Shown here: positions 35,786-44,773 of the stretch, piece after piece
Position numbering within the stretch: position 1 is the first letter of the stretch
Layout: each line of letters begins with the position of its first letter
Assembly (NCBI RefSeq): GCF_036010325.1
Contig: NZ_CP108549.1
Span: 3,224,001 to 3,288,000 of the forward strand
Direction: 5' to 3'
Source: Streptomyces sp. NBC_01210
Lineage (GTDB): Bacteria > Actinomycetota > Actinomycetes > Streptomycetales > Streptomycetaceae
Length of the DNA: 64,000 bases
The notes under the pieces: generated by a model
Seen by the model: only the letters and a program-made list of their open reading frames with translations
The model's database searches: none
Told to the model about the DNA's origin: nothing
Made by a program: the position numbers and the translations under genes

Positions 35786-36427
35786 ATGGCCACGTACACG
35801 CTTCCTGAACTTCCTTATGACTACGCGGCGCTCGAACCAGTCATCAACCCGGAGATCATCGAGCTCCACCACGACAAGCACCACGCCGCCTACGTCAAGG
35901 GCGCCAACGACACGCTCGAGCAGCTCGCGGAGGCGCGCGAGAAGGAAGCCTGGGGCTCGGTCAACGGCCTGGAGAAGAACCTCGCGTTCCATCTCTCCGG
36001 CCACATCCTGCACTCGATCTACTGGCACAACATGACCGGCAACGGCGGCGGCGAGCCGCTGGAGAAGGACGGCGTCGGCGAGCTCGCCGAGGCGATCGCC
36101 GAGTCGTTCGGCTCCTTCGCCGGATTCAAGTCCCAGCTGACCAAGGCCTCCGCGACCACGCAGGGCTCGGGCTGGGGCGTCCTCGCATACGAGCCGGTCA
36201 GCGGCCGTCTGATCGTCGAGCAGATCTACGACCACCAGGGCAATGTCGGCCAGGGCTCGGTCCCGATCCTGGTCTTCGACGCCTGGGAGCACGCCTTCTA
36301 CCTTCAGTACAAGAACCAGAAGGTGGACTTCATCGAGGCGATGTGGAGGGTCGTCAACTGGCAGGACGTGGCGAAGCGTTATACGTCAGCCAAGCAGCGC
36401 GCGAACAACCTCCTGCTCGCTCCGTAG
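35786..36427 (+). CDS. sodF: Superoxide dismutase, Fe/Mn family (SodF)
   Basis: Converts superoxide to oxygen and hydrogen peroxide in the cytoplasm. The 213-residue product has the four metal ligands of the Fe/Mn family: histidine in [13 protein letters not shown] (near 27), histidine in [13 protein letters not shown] (near 80), and aspartate and histidine in [12 protein letters not shown] (near 168-172). By comparison with Streptomyces this is the iron form expressed when nickel is scarce, the counterpart of nickel SodN, which is not in the window. GGAGGG at 35773-35778 fixes the start. A candidate Nur dyad is just upstream and a hairpin follows. Confidence 0.95.
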   Translation: MATYTLPELPYDYAALEPVINPEIIELHHDKHHAAYVKGANDTLEQLAEAREKEAWGSVNGLEKNLAFHLSGHILHSIYWHNMTGNGGGEPLEKDGVGELAEAIAESFGSFAGFKSQLTKASATTQGSGWGVLAYEPVSGRLIVEQIYDHQGNVGQGSVPILVFDAWEHAFYLQYKNQKVDFIEAMWRVVNWQDVAKRYTSAKQRANNLLLAP

Positions 36428-36529
36428 CACCGCCGCCGTAGCGCGTCGCCGTAACGCGTCGCCGTAACGCCACAGGGTCGTCCTGCTCGTGATCGTCTTC
36501 TCAACCTTCACCTGCAGGCGGATGAAAAG

Positions 36530-36568
36530 GGGCGGCCCCCGCGAGGATGTGACTCGCGGGGGCCGCCC
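36530..36568 (+). terminator. Terminator after sodF
   Basis: A perfect 16-bp stem (36530-36545 with 36553-36568, 7-nt loop) followed by GGTTTT. Before it, CGTAACGCGTCGC-type short repeats occupy 36440-36475. Confidence 0.85.
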
Positions 36569-36636
36569 GGTTTTGTGCTGTCGCTCCCACTTCGCCTCGG
36601 TCTAAACTCCCCGCCACCGACTGACGAGGGAGCGCC

Positions 36637-36846
36637 ATGCCGAGGACCATGTGGTGCGACACCTGCAAGTCCGACGAGACTCACCGCCCGTTGAACGACG
36701 CCGAGAAAAAGTGGGCCAGGGACCGCACCGCCAGGAAGTACGTCGGCGACTTCTGGCTGTGCACCAAGCCGGCCTGCCGAAATCTCCGCACCGGCGGGAA
36801 CAAACGTCCCTTTCCCGATCCCGTACGGCTGCCCCTGCCGGAGTGA
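36637..36846 (+). CDS. Small CxxC zinc-ribbon-like protein (69 aa)
   Basis: A 69-residue protein with four cysteines arranged CDTC (near 7-10) and CTKPAC (near 42-47), the spacing of a small zinc ribbon, followed by a basic proline-rich tail (NKRPFPDPVRLPLPE). GAGGGAGC precedes the ATG. I do not recognise a named family; likely a nucleic-acid or protein-binding zinc protein. It is convergent with the DsbA-like gene, with only 2 nt between the stops. Confidence 0.7.
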   Translation: MPRTMWCDTCKSDETHRPLNDAEKKWARDRTARKYVGDFWLCTKPACRNLRTGGNKRPFPDPVRLPLPE

Positions 36847-36848
36847 AT

Positions 36849-37493
36849 TCAGTCGAAGATCGGGCCCTGCGTACGCGTGCGCTTGATCTCGTAGAAGCCC
36901 GGGATGGACGCGACCATCAGCGTGCCGTCCCACAGCTTCGCCGCCTCCTCGCCCTTCGGGGCGGGAGTGACGACCGGGCCGAAGAAGGCGATCTGCTCGC
37001 CGTTGCTGCCGGGAACCGCGATGACCGGCGTGCCGACCTCCTGGCCCACCTTGTCGATGCCTTCCTTGTGCGAGGCGCGCAACTCGGTGTCGTACGCGTC
37101 GGAGTCGGCGTACTCGATCAGCTCCGCCGGCAGGCCGACCTCCTCCAGCGAGGCCACTATCGCCTCACGGGTTGCGCCCTCGCCGCGGTTGTGGAAGCGG
37201 GTGCCGAGCGCGGTGTAGAGCTTGCCGAGGACCTCGTCGCCGTACTTCTGCTGCGCGGCGATGACGACGCGGACCGGGCCCCACGCCTGCTTCATGCCCT
37301 CGCGGTACTTCTCCGGGAGCTCGTCGAGCTTGGGCTCATTCAGGACGGCGAGGCTCATCACATGCCAGCGGACCTCGACGTCGCGGACCTTCTCCACCTC
37401 GAGCATCCAGCGGGACGTCATCCAGGCCCAGGGACACAGGGGATCGAACCAGAAGTCGGCCGTGATCTTGCCGGGCTTGCCGTTCTCGGACAT
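36849..37493 (-). CDS. DsbA-family oxidoreductase (Rv2466c-like, mycothiol-dependent type)
   Basis: A 214-residue cytoplasmic thioredoxin-fold protein with a helical insertion. The active site is FDPLCPWAW (CPW, near residue 20), and the following TSRWMLEVEKVRD is typical of the actinobacterial Rv2466c group, which reduces disulfides using mycothiol. The cis-proline loop is VGTPVIAVPG. There is no signal peptide. ATG 37493 follows GAGGAGAGAC. A perfect SigR-type promoter lies upstream, consistent with disulfide-stress induction. Divergent from pepN copy 1. Confidence 0.9.
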   Translation of the reverse strand: MSENGKPGKITADFWFDPLCPWAWMTSRWMLEVEKVRDVEVRWHVMSLAVLNEPKLDELPEKYREGMKQAWGPVRVVIAAQQKYGDEVLGKLYTALGTRFHNRGEGATREAIVASLEEVGLPAELIEYADSDAYDTELRASHKEGIDKVGQEVGTPVIAVPGSNGEQIAFFGPVVTPAPKGEEAAKLWDGTLMVASIPGFYEIKRTRTQGPIFD

Positions 37494-37533
37494 GTCTCTC
37501 CTCGTTAGCACGTCGCGTGTGCCTCGAACGGGC

Positions 37534-37560
37534 AACACCACCGCTCACCCGAGGATTCCC
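37534..37560 (-). promoter_or_regulatory. SigR promoter of the DsbA-like gene
   Basis: On the minus strand GGGAAT (37555-37560) is followed by exactly 18 nt and GTT (37534-37536), an exact match to the SigR consensus. Transcription should start near 37527, leaving a leader of about 34 nt before the ATG. Confidence 0.85.
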
Positions 37561-37626
37561 TGATACCGCGTGCCAGGTGCACATGGGAGGATCGGTGCTG
37601 TTCGAACGAGACACGAAGGAGTGCCC

Positions 37627-40215
37627 GTGCCCGGTGAGAATCTGTCCCGCGACGAGGCCCGTCAGCGGGCCGAGCTGCTGTCCGTCGACGGGTACGAGGT
37701 CGCCCTCGACCTGCGTTCGGCGGTCGGGGAGGCCGCGGAGGACTCCGGGCCGCGCACATTCCGTTCGGTGACGACGATCCGCTTCCGTTGTGCACAGCCG
37801 GGCGCCTCGACCTTCGCCGATCTGCTGGCGCCCGCCGTGACGGCCGTGACGCTGAACGGCGAAAAGCTGGACCCGGCCGCCGTCTTCGACGGCTCGCGGA
37901 TCGCGCTGGACGGCCTCGCCGCGGAGAACGTGCTGGTCGTGGACGCGCAGTGTGCCTACAGCCGTACGGGCGAGGGGCTGCATCGCTTCATCGACCCGGA
38001 GGACGGCGAGGTCTACCTCTACACCCAGTACGAGCCGGCCGACGCGCGCCGTGTCTTCGTCACATTCGAACAGCCGGACCTGAAGGCGCCGTTCCGACTG
38101 GAGGTGACCGCGCCCGACGGCTGGACGGTCTGGAGCAACGGCACGGGCGCGCCCGACGGGGACGGGGTGTGGCGATTCGCCGAGACCAAGCCGATCTCGA
38201 CATACATCACCGCGGTCGTCGCCGGTCCGTACCACTACGAGACCGACCTCTACACCCGGACGTTCGACGACGGTACGACGCTGGAGATCCCGCTCGGTGC
38301 CATGTGCCGCAAGGGGCTCGCCAGGCACTTCGACGCGGACGACATCTTCCTGGTGACAAAGCAGGGCCTGGACTTCTTCCACGACCACTTCGACTACCCG
38401 TACCCCTTCGGGAAGTACGACCAGGCGTTCGTGCCCGAGTACAACATCGGCGCGATGGAGAACCCCGGGTGTGTCACCTTCCGCGAGGAGTTCGTCTTCC
38501 GCGGGAAGGTGACACAGGCGTCGTACGAGCGCAGGGCCAACGTCATCCTGCACGAGATGGCGCATATGTGGTTCGGCGATCTGGTCACCATGCAGTGGTG
38601 GGACGACCTGTGGCTGAAGGAGTCGTTCGCGGACTTCATGGGCTCGTTCTCGCTGGTGGAGGCGACCCGGTTCAGCAACGGCTGGGTGACCTTCGCCAAC
38701 AACCGCAAGTCGTGGGCGTACCGCGCAGATCAACTGCCGTCCACACATCCGATCACGGCCGACATCCATGACCTGGAGGCCGCGAAGCTCAACTTCGACG
38801 GGATCACGTACGCGAAGGGCGCGTCCGTGCTGAAGCAGCTGGTCGCGTATGTGGGGCGCGAGGCGTTCCTGGAAGGCGCGAGGCGCTACTTCAAGCGGCA
38901 CGAATACGGGAACACGCGCCTCGGCGACCTGCTGTCGGTGCTTGCGGAGACGTCCGGGCGGGACATGGTGGCGTGGTCGCGGTCCTGGCTGCAGACGGCC
39001 GGCGTCAACTCCCTCACCCCGGTGCTCACGTACGACGCCGGTGACAGGATCACGCAGCTCGCGGTGGTCCAGGAGGCGGCCGAGTCGCATCCCGAGCTCC
39101 GGCCGCACCGGGTGGCGGTGGGGCTGTACCGGCGGTCGGGCGGGGAACTGGTGCGGTACGCGCTGGCGGAGGTGGACGTCGCCGGGCCGCGGACCGTCGT
39201 GGACGGGCTGACCGGGGCGGAGCGGCCGGACCTCGTGCTGGTCAACGACGAGGATCTGACGTACTGCAAGATCCGCTTCGACGAGGGCTCGCTGGCGACG
39301 CTGCGGGCACATCTGGGCGACATCACGGACCCGCTGGCGCGGGCGCTGTGCTGGTCGGCGCTGTGGAATCTGACCCGGGACGCGCTGATGCCGGCGCGGG
39401 ACTTCATCGATCTGGTGCTGCGGTTCGCGGGGCGCGAGTCGGACATCGGTGTGCTGCAGATGCTGCACGCGTGGGCGCGCTCGGCGCTCCAGCACTACGC
39501 GGCGCCCGAGTGGCGCGAGCAGGGCGGGCGGCTGCTGGCGGAAGGCGCGCTGCGTGAACTGCGGCTGGCCGAGCCGGGCAGCCAGCACCAGCTGACGTGG
39601 GCGCGGTTCTTCGCGACGGCGGCGACGTCGGCGGCCGATCTGCAGCTGCTGCGGGGCCTGCTGGAAGGTACGGCGAAGATCGACGGCCTGGAGGTGGACC
39701 AGGAGCTGCGCTGGGCGTTCCTGGAGCCGCTGGCCTCGCACGGGGTGGCGGACGAGTCGGTCATCGCGGACGAGCTGGCCCGCGACGACACGGCCTCGGG
39801 CAAGCGCCACCAGATGCGGTGCCTGGCGGCACGGCCGTCGGCGGCGGTGAAGGACCAGGCGTGGGCGCAGGTCGTCGAGTCGGACACGCTCTCCAACGCG
39901 CTGGTGGAGGCGACGATTTCGGGCTTTGTGCAGGCGGGGCAGCGGGAGCTGCTGGCGCCGTACGCGTCGAAGTACTTCGAGGCGATCGAGCGGGTGTGGG
40001 CGGACCGGTCCATCCAGATCGGCATGGACGTGGTGAAGGGCCTGTTCCCCGGCCTGCAGGACGACGAGGGGACGCTGGCGGCGACGGACGCGTGGCTGAA
40101 CGGCCACGCGGGCGCGCCGCCGGCGCTGCGGCGTCTGGTGCTGGAGGCACGGGACGACCTGGCGAGGGCGCTGCGGGGACAGGCGTGCGACGGGGGTGCG
40201 GGGGCGGGTGCCTGA
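37627..40215 (+). CDS. pepN: M1-family aminopeptidase N, copy 1
   Basis: Zinc aminopeptidase that removes N-terminal residues from peptides. The 862-residue protein shows the exopeptidase motif GAMENPG (near 279), the zinc site HEMAH (309-313) with the third ligand in KESFADFMG (near 332), and a C-terminal ERAP1-like helical domain (from about 520). There is no signal peptide, so it is cytoplasmic. The GTG at 37627, 7 nt after AAGGA, gives a start parallel to copy 2 (VPGENLSRDEARQRAELL against VPGTNLTREEAQQRARLL). A closely related gene of nearly equal length lies at 50954. Confidence 0.95.
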   Translation: MPGENLSRDEARQRAELLSVDGYEVALDLRSAVGEAAEDSGPRTFRSVTTIRFRCAQPGASTFADLLAPAVTAVTLNGEKLDPAAVFDGSRIALDGLAAENVLVVDAQCAYSRTGEGLHRFIDPEDGEVYLYTQYEPADARRVFVTFEQPDLKAPFRLEVTAPDGWTVWSNGTGAPDGDGVWRFAETKPISTYITAVVAGPYHYETDLYTRTFDDGTTLEIPLGAMCRKGLARHFDADDIFLVTKQGLDFFHDHFDYPYPFGKYDQAFVPEYNIGAMENPGCVTFREEFVFRGKVTQASYERRANVILHEMAHMWFGDLVTMQWWDDLWLKESFADFMGSFSLVEATRFSNGWVTFANNRKSWAYRADQLPSTHPITADIHDLEAAKLNFDGITYAKGASVLKQLVAYVGREAFLEGARRYFKRHEYGNTRLGDLLSVLAETSGRDMVAWSRSWLQTAGVNSLTPVLTYDAGDRITQLAVVQEAAESHPELRPHRVAVGLYRRSGGELVRYALAEVDVAGPRTVVDGLTGAERPDLVLVNDEDLTYCKIRFDEGSLATLRAHLGDITDPLARALCWSALWNLTRDALMPARDFIDLVLRFAGRESDIGVLQMLHAWARSALQHYAAPEWREQGGRLLAEGALRELRLAEPGSQHQLTWARFFATAATSAADLQLLRGLLEGTAKIDGLEVDQELRWAFLEPLASHGVADESVIADELARDDTASGKRHQMRCLAARPSAAVKDQAWAQVVESDTLSNALVEATISGFVQAGQRELLAPYASKYFEAIERVWADRSIQIGMDVVKGLFPGLQDDEGTLAATDAWLNGHAGAPPALRRLVLEARDDLARALRGQACDGGAGAGA

Positions 40216-40947
40216 GGGGTCTTCTCCCCCACCCCGCCCCTTCCCGTAACCGGGGGCAAGCCCCCGGACCCCCGGGTGGGACGTGGGGGACAAGGCCCCC
40301 ACGCCCCCTGGCGGGATGCGGCAGCTACGCGCCGCCACGTGATTACGGGACCGGTCCCCCCGGCTCGGCGCGCATCCCGCACGCGACGCGCTGAGGACGG
40401 TCCTCCCCCGGCCCGGCATGGGCATCGCGGGCACGCAGCGTGGGGCCGCCGGCCCCCAACCCCCGGGCGGGACATGGGTGACGAGCCCCCCGCCCCGGAG
40501 GGATGCGGCAGCTACGCGCCGCCACGTGATTACGGGGCCGGTCGCCCCCGGCTCGGCGCGCATCCCGCACGCGACGCGCTGAGGGCGGTCCTCCCCCGGC
40601 CCGGCATGGGCATCGCGGGCACGCAGCGTGGGGCCGCCGGCCCCCAACCCCCGGGCGGGACATGGGTGACGAGCCCCCCGCCCCGGCGCGATGCGGCAGC
40701 TACGCGCCGCCACAGGACTGGCGGCCGGTCCCGCCCGGCCCGGCATGCCCCGGCATCGCGGGGCGGCCCTCCCCGGCATGCCCCCGGCATCCCGGGGTGC
40801 GGGGCAGGCGGGTGGTGGGGTGTGCTCGGTATGAAGTGGCTCTTTTCGGCAGTCGAACTCCCGTACTTTAGGACGGGCTTGTCCGGGTTTGTCGACGAGC
40901 TTGTAACAGCGGTTAGCGGGCCGTCCCAGCGCGGGAGTCTCCCGGAC
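40216..40947. repeat. 732-bp non-coding region with a 187-bp tandem repeat
   Basis: Units beginning GATGCGGCAGCTACGCGCCG start at 40315, 40502 and 40690 (period 187-188 bp); the third stops near 40726 and a diverged part precedes the first. Each unit carries a GC-rich segment with CCCCCGGGCGGGACATGGG. No ribosome sites or family similarity support coding, though frames stay open because of GC content. The AbiEi-like gene begins 0.2 kb later. Confidence 0.85.
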
Positions 40948-41979
40948 ATGAAACACAACACCCCGCTTTCCCCCCTCCCTCTGAGCCACCTCGCCGACGT
41001 GCAGCGGCGCGTGCTGTCCGTCGCGCAGCTGCGCGCCCACGGCGTCTCGGCCGCCCGGACCACCGCCCAGTGCCGGCCCGGCGGGCCCTGGCAGCTGCTG
41101 CTGCCCGGTGTGTACCTCCTGCACCCCGGCCCGCCGACCAGCGAGGAGCGGCTGCACGGCGCACTGCTGTACGCCGGGCGGCCGGTAGTGCCCGCACAGG
41201 CCGGGCGGGACAAGACCGACGACGCGCTCCGGTACGGCGAGGCCATGATCACCGGGCTCGCCGCGCTCGCCCTGCGCGGATTCGCGGCCGCTCCGCCGCT
41301 GCTCTCGCTCGAGCGGATCGACGTCCTCGTGCCCCGCACCCGGCGGCTGCGGTCGACCGGATGCGCCCGGCTGGTCCGGGCGCACGCCCTGCCGCGACCG
41401 GAAGTGATCACCGGTCTGCCCGTCGCACCTGTGCCGCGCGCCCTCGCGGACGCCGTCGCGGAGCTTCCCGACGCCAAGGCCGTACGCCGGCTGCTCACCG
41501 AGGCGGTACGCGGCGGCCACTGCGAACCCGCCGCCGTCGTCAAGGAGTTGAACCGCGCGCGGCTGCTGAACCGGCCCCATGTGGTGGACGCCGTCGACTC
41601 ACTGCTCGCCGAGGGGCGGGCGCTCGCCGAGGACCGGCTGTACGAGCTGGTGCGCACCGGCGGGCTCCCCGACCCCGTCTGGAACGTCGACCTGCGCCTC
41701 CCCGGCGGCCCCCATCTCGGCGGCATCGACGCCTACTGGCCCGAGCAGGCCGTCGCCGTCGAGCTGGACACCCGCGCGCCCCGCCACGACGAGGACGCGC
41801 TGTGGACGGAGTACGCCCGCAAGCGCGAGCATCTGGAGCGGCTCGGCATCACCGTCGTACACATCACGCCGAAGAAGCTGCGGGAGTCACTGGAGCAGCA
41901 GGCGACCGTGGTCCGTACGGCGCTGATGGCGGCGACCGACCGCGACCCGGCCGCATATGTGGTCGTGCTGCCGCGGTGA
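40948..41979 (+). CDS. AbiEi-like winged-helix plus PD-(D/E)XK nuclease-fold protein
   Basis: A 343-residue protein. The N-terminal part (about 15-75, LSVAQLRAHGVSAARTTAQC, then GVYLLHPGPPTS) looks like the winged-helix domain of AbiEi-type antitoxins; the C-terminal part (about 235-330) has the DUF559/Vsr-like core GGIDAYWPEQAVAVELDTRA followed by RKREHLERLGITVVHITPKK, where the aspartate and ExD resemble a PD-(D/E)XK active site. This combination is widespread in actinobacteria with no assigned role. No partner AbiEii nucleotidyltransferase is adjacent, so a complete toxin-antitoxin pair is not present. GGGAG lies 10 nt before ATG 40948. Confidence 0.75.
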   Translation: MKHNTPLSPLPLSHLADVQRRVLSVAQLRAHGVSAARTTAQCRPGGPWQLLLPGVYLLHPGPPTSEERLHGALLYAGRPVVPAQAGRDKTDDALRYGEAMITGLAALALRGFAAAPPLLSLERIDVLVPRTRRLRSTGCARLVRAHALPRPEVITGLPVAPVPRALADAVAELPDAKAVRRLLTEAVRGGHCEPAAVVKELNRARLLNRPHVVDAVDSLLAEGRALAEDRLYELVRTGGLPDPVWNVDLRLPGGPHLGGIDAYWPEQAVAVELDTRAPRHDEDALWTEYARKREHLERLGITVVHITPKKLRESLEQQATVVRTALMAATDRDPAAYVVVLPR

Positions 41980-41992
41980 GCCGCCAACCTGG

Positions 41993-43171
41993 TCAGCCGC
42001 AGAACTCCGCCTCGACGACCGCCTCGCTGTCCCCCGCCCAGTCGCCGTTGAAGTTCAGCGCCAGCGAGTGGCTCCCGTCCCGGGTGATGAGCGCCTCGGA
42101 CGCGGAACCGTGAATTCCGCCTCCGTGGCCCCAGACCTCGGTGCCACAGCTCGTCGTGTGCCGCATCAGGCCGAGACCGTAGCGGTTGTACGGCTCCTTC
42201 GGGTCCGTCGGGACGGTCGTGGTCATCTCCCGCAGTTGCCGCTGCGGCAGCAACTCGCCCTTCAGCAACGCCCGGTAGAAACGTTGCAGATCGGCGGAGT
42301 CGGAGACCATCTCGCCCGCCGACCCGGCGGCCGACGGGTTCAGTTCGGTCACGTCGTGGATCTTCGCCTTCGGGTCCTCGGACAGCTTCGAGTAGGCCCG
42401 ACCGCTGGGGCGCGGCATCCGGGCCTCGGTCCCGGGCACGGAGGTGGCGCGCAGCTGGAGCGGGCGCAGGATCCGGCGCTCGATCTCGGACCCGTACGGA
42501 CGTCCCGTCGCCCGTTCGACGACCATTCCGGCGAGGATGAAATTGGTGTTGGAGTACTTCCAGGCCGTGCCGGGGGTGAACTCGGGTCGGTGGCCCATCG
42601 CGAGCCCCACCAGCTGCCGCGGCGTCCATGTGTCGAAGCGGTGCTGGAAGAAGCCGTCGCCGAAGACCTTCTCCAGGAAGCCCGGGTCGCCGGTGTAGTT
42701 GTAGATCCCGCTGGTGTGGTTGAGAAGTTGTCTCAGAGTGATCCTGCGCCCGTCGTGGCCGTTGCCGCGCACCACACCGGGGAGCCACTGCTCCACGGTG
42801 TCGTCCAGGCTCAGTCTGCCTTCGGCCTCCAGCTGGAGCACGACTGTGGCGACGAAGGTCTTGGTGATGGACCCGACGCGGAAGCGGTCCTGCGGCAGCC
42901 GCTCGCGCCCGGTCCGCAGGTTCGCCACGCCGGCCGTGCCGCTCCAGATGCCGTCGCGGTCGCGCGCCTGGGCGACGACTCCGGGCACTCCGTCGCGTAC
43001 GGCGGCCTCGATCGCCCGCTGGGTGCTGCGGTGGGTGCCGCCCGTCTCGCCCGTCCCGCCCGTCCCGCTGTCCGCGGCGGCGGGGTTCACCAGGGCGGCG
43101 GCGGCCAGGGCTGCCACCGCCACCGCTCCCGTCAACGCCGCCCGGACCGTACGTACCGTACGCAATGACAT
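41993..43171 (-). CDS. Secreted serine hydrolase (class C beta-lactamase / DD-peptidase fold)
   Basis: A 392-residue exported penicillin-binding-fold enzyme. A signal peptide (about 1-34, ending NPAAA) is followed by the active-site SITK (near 99-102, nucleophile serine and lysine), KYSNTNF as the YxN motif (near 208) and the HGGG of WGHGGGIHG as the third motif (near 352). This matches D-alanyl-D-alanine carboxypeptidase/R61-like or esterase members; the natural substrate is not certain. The ATG at 43171 is preceded by a 12-bp tandem repeat instead of a clear promoter. Confidence 0.93.
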   Translation of the reverse strand: MSLRTVRTVRAALTGAVAVAALAAAALVNPAAADSGTGGTGETGGTHRSTQRAIEAAVRDGVPGVVAQARDRDGIWSGTAGVANLRTGRERLPQDRFRVGSITKTFVATVVLQLEAEGRLSLDDTVEQWLPGVVRGNGHDGRRITLRQLLNHTSGIYNYTGDPGFLEKVFGDGFFQHRFDTWTPRQLVGLAMGHRPEFTPGTAWKYSNTNFILAGMVVERATGRPYGSEIERRILRPLQLRATSVPGTEARMPRPSGRAYSKLSEDPKAKIHDVTELNPSAAGSAGEMVSDSADLQRFYRALLKGELLPQRQLREMTTTVPTDPKEPYNRYGLGLMRHTTSCGTEVWGHGGGIHGSASEALITRDGSHSLALNFNGDWAGDSEAVVEAEFCG

Positions 43172-43183
43172 GCCAGTCCCCTG

Positions 43184-43225
43184 TCTTCCGCTGCTCTTCC
43201 ACTGCTCTTCCGCTGCTCTTCGACC
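43184..43225. repeat. 12-bp tandem repeat upstream of serine hydrolase
   Basis: Four copies of TGCTCTTCCRC (period 12) just upstream of the serine hydrolase start, possibly affecting its leader or promoter. Confidence 0.7.
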
Positions 43226-43302
43226 GCTTTACGGCTGCGGTCGACTGAGGGGACTCGGGCGGAGCGTGCGGCGTTGCCCGGGGTGGAAGAGTTGAGCGGC
43301 TA

Positions 43303-43773
43303 TCAGCCTTTTCCGGCGATCCGGCCCACCGGGGGCCGCGAACGCCACAACGCAAGACCGATGTCGACAAGTTCGACCCGCTCCAGACCTGTCACCGCGT
43401 CCAGCGGATGCCACGCGGCGAGGTCCGTCGACCCGTCCGTCTCATGGCGCAGCTCGCCGCCGGCGATCCGGCCCTCGTAGACGATGCGCAGCCCCTGGAA
43501 GTCGGCGAACGCACCGAGCTTGCGCGGGTACTGGCGGCGGATGGTGTCGATGCCGAGCAGCGCGGTCATTTCGGAGGCGTACCCCGTCTCCTCCTCGACC
43601 TCGCGGACGACCGTCTCGAGCGGGTCCTCCCCGTGGTCCATGCCACCGCCGGGCAGCGTCCACTTCTTGACGCCGTCGCGGGCCACCCAGCGGGCGAGCA
43701 GGATCTGTTCCTCCCATACGCACACGGCGTAGGCCGCAACTCGCAACTCCCTGTTCCGCAACTGCCTGTTCAT
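43303..43773 (-). CDS. Nudix hydrolase
   Basis: A 156-residue single-domain Nudix protein that cleaves nucleoside-diphosphate-X compounds with Mg2+. The Nudix box is GGGMDHGEDPLETVVREVEE followed by ETGY (residues about 43-66). Otherwise the protein is a plain Nudix fold beginning LRVAAYAVCVWEEQILLARW. The substrate cannot be told from sequence. It starts at ATG 43773; a GC-rich stretch with three imperfect GGTTTCGGACGGG-type repeats (43815-43862) separates it from the PNPOx gene. Confidence 0.92.
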   Translation of the reverse strand: MNRQLRNRELRVAAYAVCVWEEQILLARWVARDGVKKWTLPGGGMDHGEDPLETVVREVEEETGYASEMTALLGIDTIRRQYPRKLGAFADFQGLRIVYEGRIAGGELRHETDGSTDLAAWHPLDAVTGLERVELVDIGLALWRSRPPVGRIAGKG

Positions 43774-43865
43774 GCGGTGAGGGTAGAGGTACGGACGCCG
43801 ACGGACTTCGGACGGGCAGGTTTCGGACGGGTGGGTCGCAGGCGAGCGGGTTTCGCACGGGCGGG

Positions 43866-44759
43866 TCAGACGGTCGGGTTGGCGGGCGAGTACTCGGGGG
43901 CGGACCAGCGCAGCGGGCTGGCCGCCTCGGTCTCGACGACCTGCTCGACGGTGAACCGGGTGGTGCGGCCCGCATCGGAGTAGTCGGTGTGCGCGGTACC
44001 GGCGAGCTGGAGCGTGGTTCCGGTGCTCCAGTCGAGGAAGAGCAGTCCGGCGCGGGGGTCCCTCTCGAGGTTGCCCAGCGTCAGGAACATCGCATTGCCC
44101 GGATAGTCCTGCCAGCTCAGCGTCGTGGGCGAGGTGACCCGCACAAAGCCGGGGTTGCCACCGCGATGGCTGGCATCGACGCCTTCCGGCGTGCCGGTGG
44201 CGATGAAGAAGGTGTCGGCGGCGCGAACGAACTGCTCCTGGTCAGAGGTGAGGTGTCCACCGAGCCGGACGTCGCCGGCCAGGTCCCCGCCGTCCGGGCC
44301 GACTGCGTACAGCTCCCGCTTCTGCAGATACTTCGGGCAGTTGGCGAAGACCCGCTCGGCCTCGATCGCAAGGCCGCGCGCCGATGGGCGGGCCGTACCG
44401 TCCAGCCGCATCCGGCGGCGGGTGCGCGGGTCGAGTGCGATCGTGCCGACGGGCAGGGGGCCCGCGGCGAGGGCGCCGGCGAGCGGGTCGCCCTGGTGGA
44501 CGCTGCCGGCGACCGAGATGGAGTGCGCCCCCGTGGCCCGTACGAAACCGGGCGGGCCGGTGAGCAGCGAGGCCCACATCCGGCCCGCCGCGTCCGCCGC
44601 GCCGAGCACCAGCATGGGCTGGAGGCCCAGGAAGGCGGCGGCGACCGGCTTGATGCCGTCGCCGATGGAGCGGCCTACGTGCGCGGCCTGGTCGGATACG
44701 CCGACGCGCCGCTGCACGGCGAGCGAGCCATGATGGTACGGCTCCTGATACGGGTCCAC
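43866..44759 (-). CDS. Pyridoxamine 5'-phosphate oxidase-family flavin-binding protein
   Basis: A 297-residue protein with a PNPOx-like FMN-binding split barrel (about 180-275, ADTFFIATGTPEGVDASHRG, then FLTLGNLERDPRAGLLFLDW) and an N-terminal domain of about 150 residues; the overall form fits the COG3576 flavin-nucleotide-binding group. It is likely a reductase or oxidase of unknown substrate rather than the vitamin B6 enzyme. GTG 44759 follows AAGGGAG by 9 nt. It lies 14 nt after the VOC gene in one operon. Confidence 0.85.
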   Translation of the reverse strand: MDPYQEPYHHGSLAVQRRVGVSDQAAHVGRSIGDGIKPVAAAFLGLQPMLVLGAADAAGRMWASLLTGPPGFVRATGAHSISVAGSVHQGDPLAGALAAGPLPVGTIALDPRTRRRMRLDGTARPSARGLAIEAERVFANCPKYLQKRELYAVGPDGGDLAGDVRLGGHLTSDQEQFVRAADTFFIATGTPEGVDASHRGGNPGFVRVTSPTTLSWQDYPGNAMFLTLGNLERDPRAGLLFLDWSTGTTLQLAGTAHTDYSDAGRTTRFTVEQVVETEAASPLRWSAPEYSPANPTV

Positions 44760-44773
44760 GGTGGCCAACTCCC

